Assembly (NCBI RefSeq): GCF_003931915.1
Contig: NZ_RSAA01000035.1
Location: 434,001 to 498,000 of the forward strand
Reading direction: 5' to 3'
Length of the DNA: 64,000 nt
Source: Saccharopolyspora rhizosphaerae
GTDB lineage: Bacteria > Actinomycetota > Actinomycetes > Mycobacteriales > Pseudonocardiaceae
Positions 35,503 to 44,757 of this stretch are shown here, in pieces. Both the position numbers and the translations under genes were made by a program. Positions within the stretch are counted from its first letter, which is position 1; each line of letters begins with the position of its first letter. The notes beneath the pieces were generated by a model, which was not told the DNA's origin, made no database searches, and saw nothing but the letters and a program-made list of their open reading frames with translations.

Positions 35503-36057
35503 TCACTGGTGGTTGCGCAGCGCTTCCAGCGCGCGACCGGTGATCTCCTCGATCGAGCCCAAGGCGTCGATCTTGATGACCTTGTCCCGGTAGTAGTCCA
35601 GGATGGGTTCGGTCTCGTCGTGGTACACCGCCAGCCGGCGGCGGATGACGTCCTCGGTGTCGTCCGAGCGGCCGCGCGCCAGCATGCGCTTGACCAGCTC
35701 TTCCTCCGGCACGTCGAACTGCACGACCGCAGTCAGCTCGAGGTCCTTCTCCGCGAGGATACCGCTGAGCACCTCGGCCTGAGCGGAGTTGCGCGGGTAG
35801 CCGTCGAGCAGGAAGCCCTGGGCTGCGTCCTCGTCCCCGAGGCGGTCGCGCACCATCTCGTTGGTGACCTCGTCCGGCACCAGTTCACCGGCGTCCATGT
35901 AGCTCTTGGCCTTCTGGCCAAGCGGGGTGGAGTTGCCGATGTTCGCGCGGAACAGATCTCCGGTGGAGATGTGCGGCACGCCGAGCTTCTCGCTGAGCAC
36001 GGCCGCCTGGGTACCCTTGCCGGCACCCGGCGGGCCGACGAGAACCAATCGCACCAA
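35503..36057 (-). CDS. adk: Adenylate kinase
   Basis: The 184-residue enzyme interconverts ATP+AMP and 2 ADP. It has the P-loop [14 protein letters not shown]-site motifs [10 protein letters not shown] and LDGYPRN, and [15 protein letters not shown]. The short LID without the zinc module and total length match actinobacterial short adenylate kinases. Confidence 0.97.
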   Translation of the reverse strand: MVRLVLVGPPGAGKGTQAAVLSEKLGVPHISTGDLFRANIGNSTPLGQKAKSYMDAGELVPDEVTNEMVRDRLGDEDAAQGFLLDGYPRNSAQAEVLSGILAEKDLELTAVVQFDVPEEELVKRMLARGRSDDTEDVIRRRLAVYHDETEPILDYYRDKVIKIDALGSIEEITGRALEALRNHQ

Positions 36058-36183
36058 GGGTCTGCCTCCGAATCCTCACCATCGCGCGCCAACTGCTGAC
36101 GAGCTACGCCGCACCGCCCCGTACCAACGGCGCAGCGATCCCAACCACCCTACGCATCGGCGACGGGCGGGCGAACACGCCCA

Positions 36184-36195
36184 TGCGATATCGCA
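36184..36195. repeat. 12-bp palindrome upstream of adk
   Basis: TGCGATATCGCA is a perfect palindrome in the adk-secY gap, about 125 bases before adk; an operator is possible. Confidence 0.4.
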
Positions 36196-36214
36196 CGCAA
36201 GGACAAGCACGCTG

Positions 36215-36243
36215 GTCCGGGCGTGTTCCACGCACGCCCGGAC
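36215..36243 (-). terminator. Hairpin after secY
   Basis: GTCCGGGCGTG pairs with CACGCCCGGAC (11 bp, 7-nt loop) 8 nt after the secY stop. secY and adk may therefore be separate units here. Confidence 0.7.
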
Positions 36244-36251
36244 GCTCCAGC

Positions 36252-37565
36252 CTACCGGAGGAAGCCCTCGTACTTGCGTTGCGTGAGCTGGCTCTCGATC
36301 TGCTTCACGGTGTCCAAGCCCACGTTGACCATGATCAACACCGCGGTGCCGCCGAACGGGAAGTTCTGGTTCTGGCCCTGACCGCCGGTCAAGCCCAGGA
36401 AGAACATCGGCAGGATCGCCACGATGCCCAGGTACAGCGAACCGGGCAGGGTGATGCGGGAGAGCACGAAGCTCAGGTACTCCGCGGTCGGCCGACCGGG
36501 CCGGATACCGGGGATGAAGCCGCCGAACTTCTTCATGTCGTCCGCCCGCTCTTCCGGGTTGAACGTGATCGACACGTAGAAGTAGGCGAAGAAGATGATC
36601 AGCAGCATGTACAGCAGGATGTGCACCCAGCTGGACGGATCCACGATGTAGGTCTGCAGGAAGCGGGCCCACCAGCTGTCCTGGTTGCCGGCCAGCTGAC
36701 CGATCAGCTGCGGCAGGTACAGCAGCGACGAACCGAAGATGACCGGGATGACGCCCGCCTGGTTGACCTTCAGCGGCAGGTAGGTGGACGTGCCGCCGTA
36801 CATCCTGCGGCCGATCATCCGCTTGGCGTACTGGACCGGGATCCGGCGCTGCGCCTGCTCGATGAAGACGACGGTCGCGATGATCGCGATCGCGAAGAGG
36901 CAGACCATCGCGAACACCAGCGGGCCGTGCGAGGTCAGGATGTTGCCGCCCTCGGCGGGGATCCGCGAGGCGATCGAGACGAAGATCAGCAGCGACATGC
37001 CGTTGCCGATGCCGCGCTCGGTGATCAGCTCGCCCATCCACATCAGGACGGCGGCACCGGCGGTCATGACCACCACGATGGTGATCAGGTTCAGCACGGA
37101 GTCGTCCGGGATCGGCGAGACCGAGCAGCCCTGGAACAGCTGCCCGCGCACCGCGAGCGCGACGATGCCGGTGCCCTGCAGGACCGCCAGCGCGATCGTC
37201 AGGTACCGGGTGTACTGGGTGAGCTTGGCCTGGCCGGACTGGCCTTCCTTCTTCAGCTGCTCGAAGCGAGGGATGACCACCTGCAGCAGCTGGATTATGA
37301 TGCTCGCGGTGATGTAGGGCATGATGCCCAGCGACAGCACCGACAGCTGCAGCAGCGCGCCACCGCTGAAGAGGGTCAGCAGTGAGTACACACTCTCAGC
37401 GCCGCTGCCCTGGATCTGCTCGATGCACTGCTGGATGTTGGGGTACGACACACCGGGCGACGGGATCGTCGCGCCGAGGCGGTAGAGCACCACCATCCCC
37501 AGCGTGAACAGGATCTTGCGGCGCAGGTCCGGCGTTGCCAGAGCCGAGCGGAAGGCGCCGAGCAC
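36252..37565 (-). CDS. secY: Protein translocase subunit SecY
   Basis: SecY is the channel of the general secretion pathway. The 437-residue product has about ten membrane helices, TPDLRRKILFTLGM at the N-terminus, the plug/pore region near IPSPGV and the cytosolic loop PEERADDMKKFGGFIPGIRPG, and the C-terminal QIESQLTQRKYEGFLR. The GTG at 37565 is chosen because AGGAGG lies five bases upstream and the family start (LGAFRSA) follows. Unusually rplO is not its immediate upstream neighbour: 3.2 kb of secreted-protein genes intervene. Confidence 0.97.
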   Translation of the reverse strand: MLGAFRSALATPDLRRKILFTLGMVVLYRLGATIPSPGVSYPNIQQCIEQIQGSGAESVYSLLTLFSGGALLQLSVLSLGIMPYITASIIIQLLQVVIPRFEQLKKEGQSGQAKLTQYTRYLTIALAVLQGTGIVALAVRGQLFQGCSVSPIPDDSVLNLITIVVVMTAGAAVLMWMGELITERGIGNGMSLLIFVSIASRIPAEGGNILTSHGPLVFAMVCLFAIAIIATVVFIEQAQRRIPVQYAKRMIGRRMYGGTSTYLPLKVNQAGVIPVIFGSSLLYLPQLIGQLAGNQDSWWARFLQTYIVDPSSWVHILLYMLLIIFFAYFYVSITFNPEERADDMKKFGGFIPGIRPGRPTAEYLSFVLSRITLPGSLYLGIVAILPMFFLGLTGGQGQNQNFPFGGTAVLIMVNVGLDTVKQIESQLTQRKYEGFLR

Positions 37566-37767
37566 GCGAACCTCCTGTACGCGAGCCGGTCGGAACCGGC
37601 CGGAAAACAAGCGGCCGGCTTCGCCAGCCGGCACGGCGGGAAACTCCTTGGACAAGGCCGCGGTCACCCACGGCACTACCGCGCGACTTTAGCAGGCCGA
37701 GGGGCGGATACGGACAGCGACCGAACCCTCACGAGTGTCAACTTGCTGCACCATCACCCTCGAACTG
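37566..37767 (-). promoter_or_regulatory. secY leader and probable promoter
   Basis: TTGACA (minus, 37741-37736) is a perfect -35 box but lacks a well-spaced -10; TAAAGT (37691-37686) is a possible -10 closer to secY with no clear -35. secY needs its own promoter because hairpins separate it from the upstream genes. Confidence 0.4.
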
Positions 37768-37799
37768 CGGCAACCGCGCCCTCCCGAGCGCGGTTGCCG
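37768..37799 (-). terminator. Hairpin closing the secreted-protein module
   Basis: CGGCAACCGCGC pairs with GCGCGGTTGCCG (12 bp, 8-nt loop) about 95 bases after the last gene of the module and upstream of secY. Confidence 0.72.
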
Positions 37800-37893
37800 T
37801 TATTCCCAGCGCGACCTGCGACGTTCGCGGAGAACGCGACGCCTCCCCACCAGCACGGGAAGCGGACCACGACCTCGCAGGTGGGACTGCGGA

Positions 37894-38490
37894 TCAGCCG
37901 CAGTTGGCCTGCTTCTCCTCTTCGGTCATCGGGCGCGTCGACTGCGTGACCGTGCCGCCTTGGTCGTCGGCCGGACCGCTGGCTTCGAAGTCGTTCACGT
38001 ACCAGATGTAGTGGTCGTAGAACTTGTCCTCGAAGTGGAGCTCGTAGGTCCCCTTGGCCTTCTGCATCTTCGCGCCGTGGTAGACCTGCCCGACCTCACC
38101 GGGACGCACCGTGATGAAGGTGGTCTGCGACTCGGTGTGCTCGGAACGCCACTCGTGGCCGTAGGTGGCCTTGAAGGTCACCTTGAAGACTTCACCGAAA
38201 CTGGTGCTCATCGACAGCCCCACGCTGTTGCTCTCCGCGGTGCTGTCCGACCACGCCACGTTCATCATCTGCTCCTTGTCGGTGCAGTTGAAGACCGGAG
38301 CGCCCACCCCCTCGGAGGTGTTCTGGTAGTGCTCCACCTCTCCCTCGGGGTGGAACACGCAGCTGTCGGTGCCGTTGTCGCACTTCTCCAGCAGTTCTCG
38401 AACCGTGGGCTCGTCGGCCGCCGAGGCGGGCGGGGCCAACAGCAGAGCCGCCCCGAGCACCGACACGCAGCTCACCGCAATGCGCTTCAT
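37894..38490 (-). CDS. Secreted protein with aerolysin/ETX-MTX2-like pattern, copy 2
   Basis: The ATG at 38490 gives 198 residues with a signal peptide MKRIAVSCVSVLGAALLLAP ending ASA. The mature part begins ADEPTVRELLEKCDNGTDSC, has four or more Cys, an N-C-T-D segment followed by a Ser/Thr-rich amphipathic stretch (SDSTAESNSVGLSM), VFKVTFKATYGHEW, SQTTFITVRPGEV and HYIWYVNDFEASGP. The alternating Ser/Thr and N-x-T-D to V-x-P-G-x-V spacing resembles aerolysin/ETX-MTX2 pore-forming proteins; this is inference. It is a paralogue of the gene at 39302 and the last gene of the module before a hairpin and secY. Confidence 0.65.
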   Translation of the reverse strand: MKRIAVSCVSVLGAALLLAPPASAADEPTVRELLEKCDNGTDSCVFHPEGEVEHYQNTSEGVGAPVFNCTDKEQMMNVAWSDSTAESNSVGLSMSTSFGEVFKVTFKATYGHEWRSEHTESQTTFITVRPGEVGQVYHGAKMQKAKGTYELHFEDKFYDHYIWYVNDFEASGPADDQGGTVTQSTRPMTEEEKQANCG

Positions 38491-39301
38491 ACTCGCGTTC
38501 CTCTCGATCACGTTCCCCCATCACCGGACACCCCCGCGTTCACACCCCGGGCGCACGCGCCCGGACGCCGGCCCCGAACTCGGCACCGGCACACCGCACC
38601 ACCCGGCAGCCGGGCCCTTGAACCACCGCCGTGACCGGAGATCCGCACCCGCACGGCGAACTCCGATCGCGATCAGCAGCCCGGCCCCCGCCCCACCGGA
38701 GGCCGGACCACCGCCCCGACCGGACCACCGCTCGGTTCCACGGACCCGGGATTCCCTCGGTGATCGGAAGGCGGTTCACCGCGGTGACCCGTTCCCGCCC
38801 ACCACGACAGGAGGTCCTGGCTCCCACAGCGGCCGACAGCCCACTCCCGGGACCAGAGGCCTGGAGCACCTCAGGATCGGGCGCCGAGTCACCCGCGAAC
38901 CGACGGTCCGGACAACCGCCGGAGATCGGACCACCGCCCACCGAGGGCGGACACCCGTCCCGATCGGTCCTCCCGACCACGGCCCGCGTCCAAGGACCCG
39001 GGTCACCGCGGTGATCGGAAGGCGGGCAACCGCGGTGACCGGACCCCCGGGCTCTCACGGCAACCCGGACTCCGTGGCCAGGTGTTCCGCCACCACCGCC
39101 GGGCCAGATGTTCGAGTCGCCCAAGCGGACCCGGGTCACCACGGCGACCGGAACCCGTGCCCCACCACCGGAACCGGCGACCGGTGCACCGCTCGGTGCG
39201 GGGTCAGACTGCGGTCGCCGGTCCCGGGGCCGGAACACAGCAGGACCGGAGGGTGGGTCGTTGCGGTGTTCCGGGACGTCGCCCGGTCACCGGCGGTGGG
39301 G
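38491..39301. other. 800-bp GC-rich spacer with imperfect repeats
   Basis: No gene is supported. A 47-48-base repeat starting GGACCCGGG and ending GGCGGTTCACCGCGGTGACC-like occurs at 38742-38789 and 38994-39040, with a third partial copy at 39127-39151. The sequence is dominated by GACCGG and CACCG words. It separates the two paralogous genes and may be decayed coding DNA or a recombination scar. Confidence 0.55.
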
Positions 39302-39949
39302 TCACGGGCAGGCGTCTACTTCTTCCTGGGTCATGTCCCGCGTGTGCTGGCTGACCGCGGTCGAGGAGTCCTCGGCGGGGCCGGTGACCTCGAAGTCGTT
39401 GACGTACCAGATGTAGTGGTCGTGGAACTTGTCCTCGAAGTGCAACTCGTAGGTGCCGCGCACCTTCTGCATCTGCGCGGCGCGCTCGACCCAGCCGACC
39501 TGGTGCGAGCGGGTGTCGACGAAGGTCGTCTGCGACTCGGTGTGCGACTCCTCCCAGGTGTGCTCGAAAGTCTGCTCGTAGCTGACGGCGAAGACCTTCC
39601 CGAAGCCCGCCTCGGTGGTCATCGCCAGACCGACGCTGTTGCTCTGCGAGGTGGTGTCCGACCAGCTCACGTTGTGCCGCTGGTCGTCAGGCGTGCAGTT
39701 GTAGACCGGGTCGCCGACCTGCTTCGCGTCGGCGGTGAAGTACTCGGGCTCGCCCGCCGGGTGGAACACGCAGCTGTCGGTGCCGTTGTCGCACTTCTCC
39801 AGCAGCTCGCGCACCGTCGGCTCGTCCGCCGCGCTGACGCCCCGGGCGCTGATGGCGCCGGCGTCCTCGGCGTTGGCGGTGGCGGGCACCGCGAGTGCGC
39901 CGATCACGCTCGCCGAGGCCACCACAGTGCGGATCGTTCGTGCGTGCAT
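39302..39949 (-). CDS. Secreted protein with aerolysin/ETX-MTX2-like pattern, copy 1
   Basis: The 215-residue product has a signal peptide (MHARTIRTVVASASVIGALA ... ANA) and the same mature domain as the 37894 gene: ADEPTVRELLEKCDNGTDSC, NCTPDDQRHNVSWSD, TSQSNSVGLAM, VFAVSYEQTFEHTWEES, HTESQTTFVDTRSHQVGW and DHYIWYVNDFEVTGP. ATG at 39949 has GAGGGG seven bases upstream and lies 12 bases after the crystallin-like gene, so they are cotranscribed. A pore-forming or surface-binding role is suggested by the strand pattern but not proven; an unrelated secreted beta-sandwich is the alternative. Confidence 0.68.
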   Translation of the reverse strand: MHARTIRTVVASASVIGALAVPATANAEDAGAISARGVSAADEPTVRELLEKCDNGTDSCVFHPAGEPEYFTADAKQVGDPVYNCTPDDQRHNVSWSDTTSQSNSVGLAMTTEAGFGKVFAVSYEQTFEHTWEESHTESQTTFVDTRSHQVGWVERAAQMQKVRGTYELHFEDKFHDHYIWYVNDFEVTGPAEDSSTAVSQHTRDMTQEEVDACP

Positions 39950-39961
39950 CGCGACATCCCC

Positions 39962-40450
39962 TCAGCTCAGGCCGACCGACTGGGTGCGGTCGTTCATCAT
40001 CGAACCGACGTCGGGCGTGTTCTCCTTGAAGGGCCCGTCGCGCTCACCGCCCAGGTCGGGCTCCGGGTACAGCCAGATCCAGCAGCCGCCCCACGGCTGC
40101 ACCGAGGAGACGACGTCCTTCCAGTCGTCGGGCAGGTTGATCTGGAAGTTGACGACACCGTCCTTCTCGCACATCTCGGAGCCGTAGACGGTGAAGCTGC
40201 TGCCGCCGTAGTCGGGATCGGTGAACAACGTCGCCTGGATGACGTCGCCCCGAGCGTCCCTGGGCTGCGCGGTGGCCTCGGCCAGCGTGCTGAAGCACCG
40301 CGTCTCGCCGGTGCTGGAGTGGTAGCGGCAGTGGGTGTCCGGCCGTGGGGATTGCCCGCCGGCCTGGGCCGCCGCCGCTCCCGGGACAACCGCGGCCAAC
40401 ACCGCGACGATCACCAGGACGGCACGCCGTCCCACCTGTCGTGGTCGCAT
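39962..40450 (-). CDS. Secreted beta/gamma-crystallin-like protein
   Basis: The 162-residue product from ATG 40450 has a signal peptide (about 1-30, AxA site) and then a domain with Greek-key signatures: ATLFTDPDYGGSSFTVYG, DVVSSVQPW, WIWLYPEPDLGGERDGPF and NDRTQSVGLS. The Y/F-x-x-x-x-Y/L-x-G and S-S-V patterns fit the beta/gamma-crystallin fold, also used by peptidase-inhibitor family I36. Both calcium-site-like motifs (KDVVSS, NDRTQS) are imperfect. It heads the module and is coupled to the pore-former-like gene 12 bases downstream. GGAGG lies 11 bases before the start. Confidence 0.72.
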   Translation of the reverse strand: MRPRQVGRRAVLVIVAVLAAVVPGAAAAQAGGQSPRPDTHCRYHSSTGETRCFSTLAEATAQPRDARGDVIQATLFTDPDYGGSSFTVYGSEMCEKDGVVNFQINLPDDWKDVVSSVQPWGGCWIWLYPEPDLGGERDGPFKENTPDVGSMMNDRTQSVGLS

Positions 40451-40752
40451 ACGCCGTCGTTCCTCCCTCGATTCGCCCACGCCGTCCGGGTGGAACGGCG
40501 AGAGCAAAGCTAAGGACTGCCGGAACGGCGGCACACCAACGAAAAGACGCTGGTCAGGCACACTTCCGCCTGAAGCTCTTCGGTGGATCGGCTTGGGCCG
40601 GTGGGAGGGTCCGGGATTCGCGCATCTCGCGGCCCGAGAACTCGCGATCCGGCTAAGTGAAGTGCCCAGCGTGGTTTCCCGAGCGCGCAGCGTATCGCGA
40701 CTGGGAAGTTGTGGGAATCAGGAAGAAGGCGGAGTTCGGAATGGGAAAAGAA
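40451..40752 (-). promoter_or_regulatory. Upstream region of the secreted-protein module
   Basis: About 300 bases between the rplO terminator and the crystallin-like gene contain no ORF of interest and must carry the module's promoter. No clear -35/-10 pair is seen. Confidence 0.4.
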
Positions 40753-40787
40753 GAAGACCCGCCACCCCGGTGGGGTGGCGGGTCTTC
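40753..40787 (-). terminator. Intrinsic terminator after rplO
   Basis: GAAGACCCGCCACCCC pairs with GGGGTGGCGGGTCTTC (16 bp, 3-nt loop), and on the minus strand it is followed by the U-rich TTCTTTTCCC. It ends the spc operon 14 nt after rplO. Confidence 0.92.
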
Positions 40788-40801
40788 GACTTGGAACTCG
40801 A

Positions 40802-41251
40802 TCAGCGCTCGATCTTGGTGACCGAACCGCCGGCGGCGGTGATCTTCTCCTGAGCGCTGCCGGTGAAGGCGTGGGCGGTGACGTCGAGCTTGACGCCCTC
40901 CAGGTCCCCGTCGCCGAGGATCTTCACCAGCTCGTTCTTCTTGACCAGGCCCTTGGCGACCAGCTCGTCGAAGCCGACGGTGCCGCCTTCCGGGAACGCC
41001 TGGACGAGCTTGCCGAGGTTCACACCCTGGTACTCGGTGCGGAAGCGGTTCTTGAAGCCGCGGAGCTTCGGGAGCCGCATGTGGATCGGCATCTGCCCAC
41101 CCTCGAAACGAGGGGAGACGTTCTTCCGGGCCTTGGTGCCCTTGGTACCCCGACCGGCGGTCTTGCCCTTGGAGGCCTCACCGCGGCCGACGCGGATCTT
41201 GTCGCGCTTGGCACCGGGGGCCGGACGCAGGTCGTGCAGTTTGATGACCAT
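40802..41251 (-). CDS. rplO: 50S ribosomal protein L15
   Basis: The 149-residue product starts [20 protein letters not shown] with the [19 protein letters not shown] motif and ends in a normal C-terminus. It is one base after rpmD and is the last gene of the spc transcript here because a strong terminator follows; in most actinobacteria secY comes next. Confidence 0.97.
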   Translation of the reverse strand: MVIKLHDLRPAPGAKRDKIRVGRGEASKGKTAGRGTKGTKARKNVSPRFEGGQMPIHMRLPKLRGFKNRFRTEYQGVNLGKLVQAFPEGGTVGFDELVAKGLVKKNELVKILGDGDLEGVKLDVTAHAFTGSAQEKITAAGGSVTKIER

Positions 41252-41252
41252 G

Positions 41253-41435
41253 TCAGTCGACCTCCTCGACCGTCACCAGGTGACGGACGGCATTGACCAT
41301 GCCGCGCACGTTGGAGTCGTCCGGGCGAACCACGGACTGACGGATCTTGCGCAGGCCGAGGCTGCGCATGGTGTCGCGCTGGTTCTGCTTGGTGCCGACC
41401 AGCCCGCGCACCTGGGTGATCTTGAGCTGTGCCAT
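41253..41435 (-). CDS. rpmD: 50S ribosomal protein L30
   Basis: From ATG at 41435 the 60-residue product reads [20 protein letters not shown] and ends [13 protein letters not shown], the complete short bacterial L30. It is five bases after rpsE. Confidence 0.96.
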   Translation of the reverse strand: MAQLKITQVRGLVGTKQNQRDTMRSLGLRKIRQSVVRPDDSNVRGMVNAVRHLVTVEEVD

Positions 41436-41440
41436 GACGA

Positions 41441-42052
41441 TCAGACCCCCTGCCCGGCGGCACGAGCGCGCATGATGAACGCCGGAGCGACATCTTCCAG
41501 CGGCAGGCCACGGCGAGCCGCGACCTCCTCCGGACGCTGCAGCTGCCTGAGCGCGTGCACCGTGGCCTTGACGATGTTGATCGGGTTGTCCGAGCCCAGC
41601 GACTTGCTCAGCACGTCGTGGATGCCGGCGCACTCCAGCACCGCGCGCACCGGGCCACCGGCGATGACACCGGTACCGGCGCTGGCCGGGCGCAGCAGCA
41701 CGACGCCGGCGGCGTCCTCACCCTGCACCGGGTGCGTGATGGTGCCGCCCAGGCGCGGGACGCGGAAGAAGTTCTTCTTCGCCTCCTCGACACCCTTGGC
41801 GATGGCCGCGGGAACTTCCTTGGCCTTGCCGTAGCCGACACCGACCATGCCGTCACCGTCGCCGACGACGACGAGAGCGGTGAAGCTGAAGCGCCGACCA
41901 CCCTTGACGACCTTCGCGACGCGGTTGATGGTCACGACACGTTCGAACTGCGGGGTCTTCTCTTGGGCCGCCCCGCCACGGCCGCCGTCGCGGCGGTCCC
42001 GGCGGTCCTTGCCGCCGGACTCCCCGCCTTCACGCCGAGTGCGTCCAGGCAT
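41441..42052 (-). CDS. rpsE: 30S ribosomal protein S5
   Basis: The 203-residue product has a basic Arg/Gly-rich N-terminal extension (about 30 residues), then [20 protein letters not shown] and [20 protein letters not shown], the double-stranded RNA-binding and C-terminal domains of S5. It is 35 bases after rplR. Confidence 0.97.
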   Translation of the reverse strand: MPGRTRREGGESGGKDRRDRRDGGRGGAAQEKTPQFERVVTINRVAKVVKGGRRFSFTALVVVGDGDGMVGVGYGKAKEVPAAIAKGVEEAKKNFFRVPRLGGTITHPVQGEDAAGVVLLRPASAGTGVIAGGPVRAVLECAGIHDVLSKSLGSDNPINIVKATVHALRQLQRPEEVAARRGLPLEDVAPAFIMRARAAGQGV

Positions 42053-42087
42053 CAGGCGTCCCTTCCAGTTTCGTTCTTACGCACTTG

Positions 42088-42486
42088 TCAGAACTCCAGT
42101 CCGCCGTCACGGGCGGCGTCGGCCAGTGCGGCCACGCGACCGTGGTAGGCGTTACCGCCGCGGTCGAACACGACCTTCTCGACACCGGCGTCCTTGGCAC
42201 GGGCGGCGACGAGCTCGCCGACCTTGGTGGCCATGGCACTCTTGTCGCCCTCGAAGCCGCGGAGCTCGGACTCCAGGCTCGTGGCCGACGCGACGGTGTG
42301 GCCCTTGGTGTCGTCGATGACCTGCGCGGTGATGTTGCGCAGCGACCGGGTGACGACCAGACGCGGGCGCTCGGCGGTGCCCAGGATCTTCTTCCGGAGG
42401 CGCGTGTGACGCTTGGCGCGGGCGAGCCGACGCTTGGTCGAGATGTCCTTGCCAACCGGCTTGCGCTTGGTAGCTGTCTCGCTCAT
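42088..42486 (-). CDS. rplR: 50S ribosomal protein L18
   Basis: The 132-residue product ([14 protein letters not shown]) contains [19 protein letters not shown] and [20 protein letters not shown], the 5S-RNA binding L18 signatures. ATG at 42486 is preferred over a GTG two codons upstream that overlaps the rplF stop. Confidence 0.96.
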   Translation of the reverse strand: MSETATKRKPVGKDISTKRRLARAKRHTRLRKKILGTAERPRLVVTRSLRNITAQVIDDTKGHTVASATSLESELRGFEGDKSAMATKVGELVAARAKDAGVEKVVFDRGGNAYHGRVAALADAARDGGLEF

Positions 42487-42488
42487 GG

Positions 42489-43028
42489 TCACTTACCCGT
42501 CTTTCCGACCTTGCGGCGGATGGTCTCACCCGCGTACCGGACACCCTTGCCCTTGTACGGGTCGGGCTTGCGCAGCTTGCGGATACGAGCCGCGATCTCG
42601 CCGACCAGCTGCTTGTCGATGCCCTTGACCGAGAGCTTGGTCGGGCCGTCGACCGCGAACTGGATGCCGTCCGGCGGCTCGATCACGATGGTGTGGCTGT
42701 AGCCGAGGGAGAACTCGAGGTTCGATCCCTTCTGCAGCACTCGGTAACCGACACCCGTGATCTCCAGGTCCTTCTGGAAACCCTGGCTCACGCCGATCAC
42801 CATGTTGTTGACGAGAGTCCGGGTCAGCCCGTGCAGCGACCGGCTCTCCCGTTCGTCGTCGGGGCGCTTGACCAGCACCGCGCCATCCTCGTCCTTCTCG
42901 ACGACGATCGGCTCGCGGACCTGGTGCGACAGCTCGCCCTTGGGGCCCTTCACGGTCACCGCCTGGCCGTCGACGCTCACCTCGACGCCGGAGGGGACGG
43001 TGATCGGCAGCTTTCCGATGCGCGACAT
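42489..43028 (-). CDS. rplF: 50S ribosomal protein L6
   Basis: The 179-residue product ([17 protein letters not shown]) has the two L6 domains and the C-terminal [19 protein letters not shown] motif. It follows rpsH by 16 bases. Confidence 0.97.
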   Translation of the reverse strand: MSRIGKLPITVPSGVEVSVDGQAVTVKGPKGELSHQVREPIVVEKDEDGAVLVKRPDDERESRSLHGLTRTLVNNMVIGVSQGFQKDLEITGVGYRVLQKGSNLEFSLGYSHTIVIEPPDGIQFAVDGPTKLSVKGIDKQLVGEIAARIRKLRKPDPYKGKGVRYAGETIRRKVGKTGK

Positions 43029-43044
43029 AGCCGCTCGTCCTCCC

Positions 43045-43443
43045 TTACCAGACGTAGGCGAGGACTTCCCCGCCCACGCCCTTCTTCATGGCCTGCCGGT
43101 CGGTCAGGAGACCGCCGGAGGTCGAGATGATGGCGACGCCCAGACCACCGAGAACCTTCGGCAGGTTCGTGGACTTGGCGTAAACCCGCAGACCGGGCTT
43201 GGAGACCCGGCGCAGGCCCGCGATGCTCCGCTCGCGGTTCGGGCCGTACTTCAGCTCGACGACGAGGTTCTTGTGCGTGTCCCCGTCCTCGACGCGGGAG
43301 CCCGAGACGTAGCCCTCGCGCTTGAGGATCTCAGCGATGTTGGCCTTCAGCTTGGAGTGCGGCATCACGACCTCGTCGTGGTATGCCGAGTTCCCGTTGC
43401 GCAGACGCGTCAGCATGTCTGCGATCGGATCGGTCATCGTCAT
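43045..43443 (-). CDS. rpsH: 30S ribosomal protein S8
   Basis: The 132-residue product ([20 protein letters not shown]) has the C-terminal [20 protein letters not shown] motif that contacts 16S RNA. In E. coli S8 represses the spc operon; here the 240-bp gap upstream (with a motif shared with the rplN leader) could carry such control. Confidence 0.97.
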   Translation of the reverse strand: MTMTDPIADMLTRLRNGNSAYHDEVVMPHSKLKANIAEILKREGYVSGSRVEDGDTHKNLVVELKYGPNRERSIAGLRRVSKPGLRVYAKSTNLPKVLGGLGVAIISTSGGLLTDRQAMKKGVGGEVLAYVW

Positions 43444-43484
43444 GACCAGCTCAACCTTTCTCGTCTGGTTCCGATGAGCCCGGA

Positions 43485-43501
43485 CCGGACACACCCTGGC
43501 G
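43485..43501 (-). promoter_or_regulatory. Motif shared by the rpsH and rplN leaders (copy in rpsH)
   Basis: On the minus strand CGCCAGGGTGTGTCCGG occurs 42 bases before rpsH. It differs in one base from CGCCAGAGTGTGTCCGG at 45179-45163 before rplN. A shared promoter or RNA element is likely. Confidence 0.5.
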
Positions 43502-43685
43502 GGCGGACGTCTGGACTCTGGCCTGGACGAAGTTCGGGGCCTCCCGCCGCGGTGACGGGGCCCTGTTCTAGTCGTGCACGAGCACGGCTCGCGTGCGGAG
43601 CGTGGGCATCAGCCCTGGTAGCGCCTGCTTCAGGGTAAAGGCCGCCGGACACCACCGGGCAACCGGCCCCGAAGCAGGCGGAAGC

Positions 43686-43871
43686 TCACCAGGAGGACTT
43701 GCTCACGCCGGGCAGCTCACCCGCGTGCGCCATGTCGCGGAAGCAGACGCGGCACAGCCCGAACTTGCGGAACACCGAACGCGGACGCCCGCACTTCTGG
43801 CAACGGGTGTAGCCGCGAACCTTGAACTTCGGCTTCTTGGCCGCCTTGATGACCAGCGCCTTCTTCGCCAT
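43686..43871 (-). CDS. rpsZ: 30S ribosomal protein S14 type Z (zinc)
   Basis: The 61-residue protein has Cys24, Cys27, Cys40 and Cys43 in [20 protein letters not shown], the zinc-ribbon form, and ends PGVSKSSW. It is 3 bases after rplE. Confidence 0.96.
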   Translation of the reverse strand: MAKKALVIKAAKKPKFKVRGYTRCQKCGRPRSVFRKFGLCRVCFRDMAHAGELPGVSKSSW

Positions 43872-43874
43872 CGC

Positions 43875-44438
43875 TCAGTTCTCCTTGAACGGGAAGCCCA
43901 GGTGCTTGAGCAGCGCCCGGCCCTCTTCATCGTTGGTGGCAGTGGTAACGACGGTGATGTCCATGCCCCGCGGACGGTCGATGCTGTCCGGGTCGATCTC
44001 GTGGAACATCGACTGCTCGTTGAGGCCGAACGTGTAGTTGCCCCTGCCGTCGAACTGCTTCGGCGAAAGACCGCGGAAGTCACGGATGCGCGGCAGCGCG
44101 ATGGTGACCAGGCGGTCCAGGAACTCCCACATGCGGTCGCCGCGCAGGGTCACCCGCGCGCCGATCGGCATGCCCTCGCGCAGCTTGAACTGCGCGATGG
44201 ACTTGCGGGCCCGACGAACCTCGGGCTTCTGGCCGGTGATGGCGGCGAGGTCGCGAACCGCGCCCTCGATCAGCTTGCTGTCCCGCGCGGCGTCGCCAAC
44301 ACCCATGTTGACCACGACCTTGACCGCACCCGGCACCTGCATGGGGTTGGAGTAGTTGAACTCCTCGTGCAGGGCCTGGCGGATCTCCTCGCGGTACCGG
44401 GTCTTGAGCCGGGGGACGATCTTCTCAGCAGTGGTCAT
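43875..44438 (-). CDS. rplE: 50S ribosomal protein L5
   Basis: The 187-residue product has [33 protein letters not shown] and [20 protein letters not shown], all L5 signatures for 5S RNA and P-site tRNA contact. It starts two bases after rplX. Confidence 0.97.
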   Translation of the reverse strand: MTTAEKIVPRLKTRYREEIRQALHEEFNYSNPMQVPGAVKVVVNMGVGDAARDSKLIEGAVRDLAAITGQKPEVRRARKSIAQFKLREGMPIGARVTLRGDRMWEFLDRLVTIALPRIRDFRGLSPKQFDGRGNYTFGLNEQSMFHEIDPDSIDRPRGMDITVVTTATNDEEGRALLKHLGFPFKEN

Positions 44439-44440
44439 GA

Positions 44441-44755
44441 TCAGATGTCCTTACCGTTGCGGCGCGAGACGCGAACCTTCTTGCCGTCCTCGTCGATGCG
44501 GTGACCGACGCGGGTCGGCTTGCCGTCCGAGTCCACGACCATCACGTTGCTCACGTGGATCGGGGCTTCCTGGGTGACGATGCCACCGGACTGCGCGCCA
44601 CGCTCGGTCCGGGAGACCTTGGTGTGCTTCTTGATCCGGTTGACGCCCTCGACCAGGACCCGCTGCTCCGCCGGCATGGCCTTGATGACCTTGCCCTTGG
44701 CGCCCTTGTCCTTACCGGAGATGACGACGACCGTGTCGCCCTTCTTGATCTTCAT
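44441..44755 (-). CDS. rplX: 50S ribosomal protein L24
   Basis: From ATG 44755 the 104-residue product has [20 protein letters not shown] (KOW motif) and [20 protein letters not shown]. It lies two bases after rplN; an upstream extension of the frame overlaps rplN and is not used. Confidence 0.96.
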   Translation of the reverse strand: MKIKKGDTVVVISGKDKGAKGKVIKAMPAEQRVLVEGVNRIKKHTKVSRTERGAQSGGIVTQEAPIHVSNVMVVDSDGKPTRVGHRIDEDGKKVRVSRRNGKDI

Positions 44756-44757
44756 GA

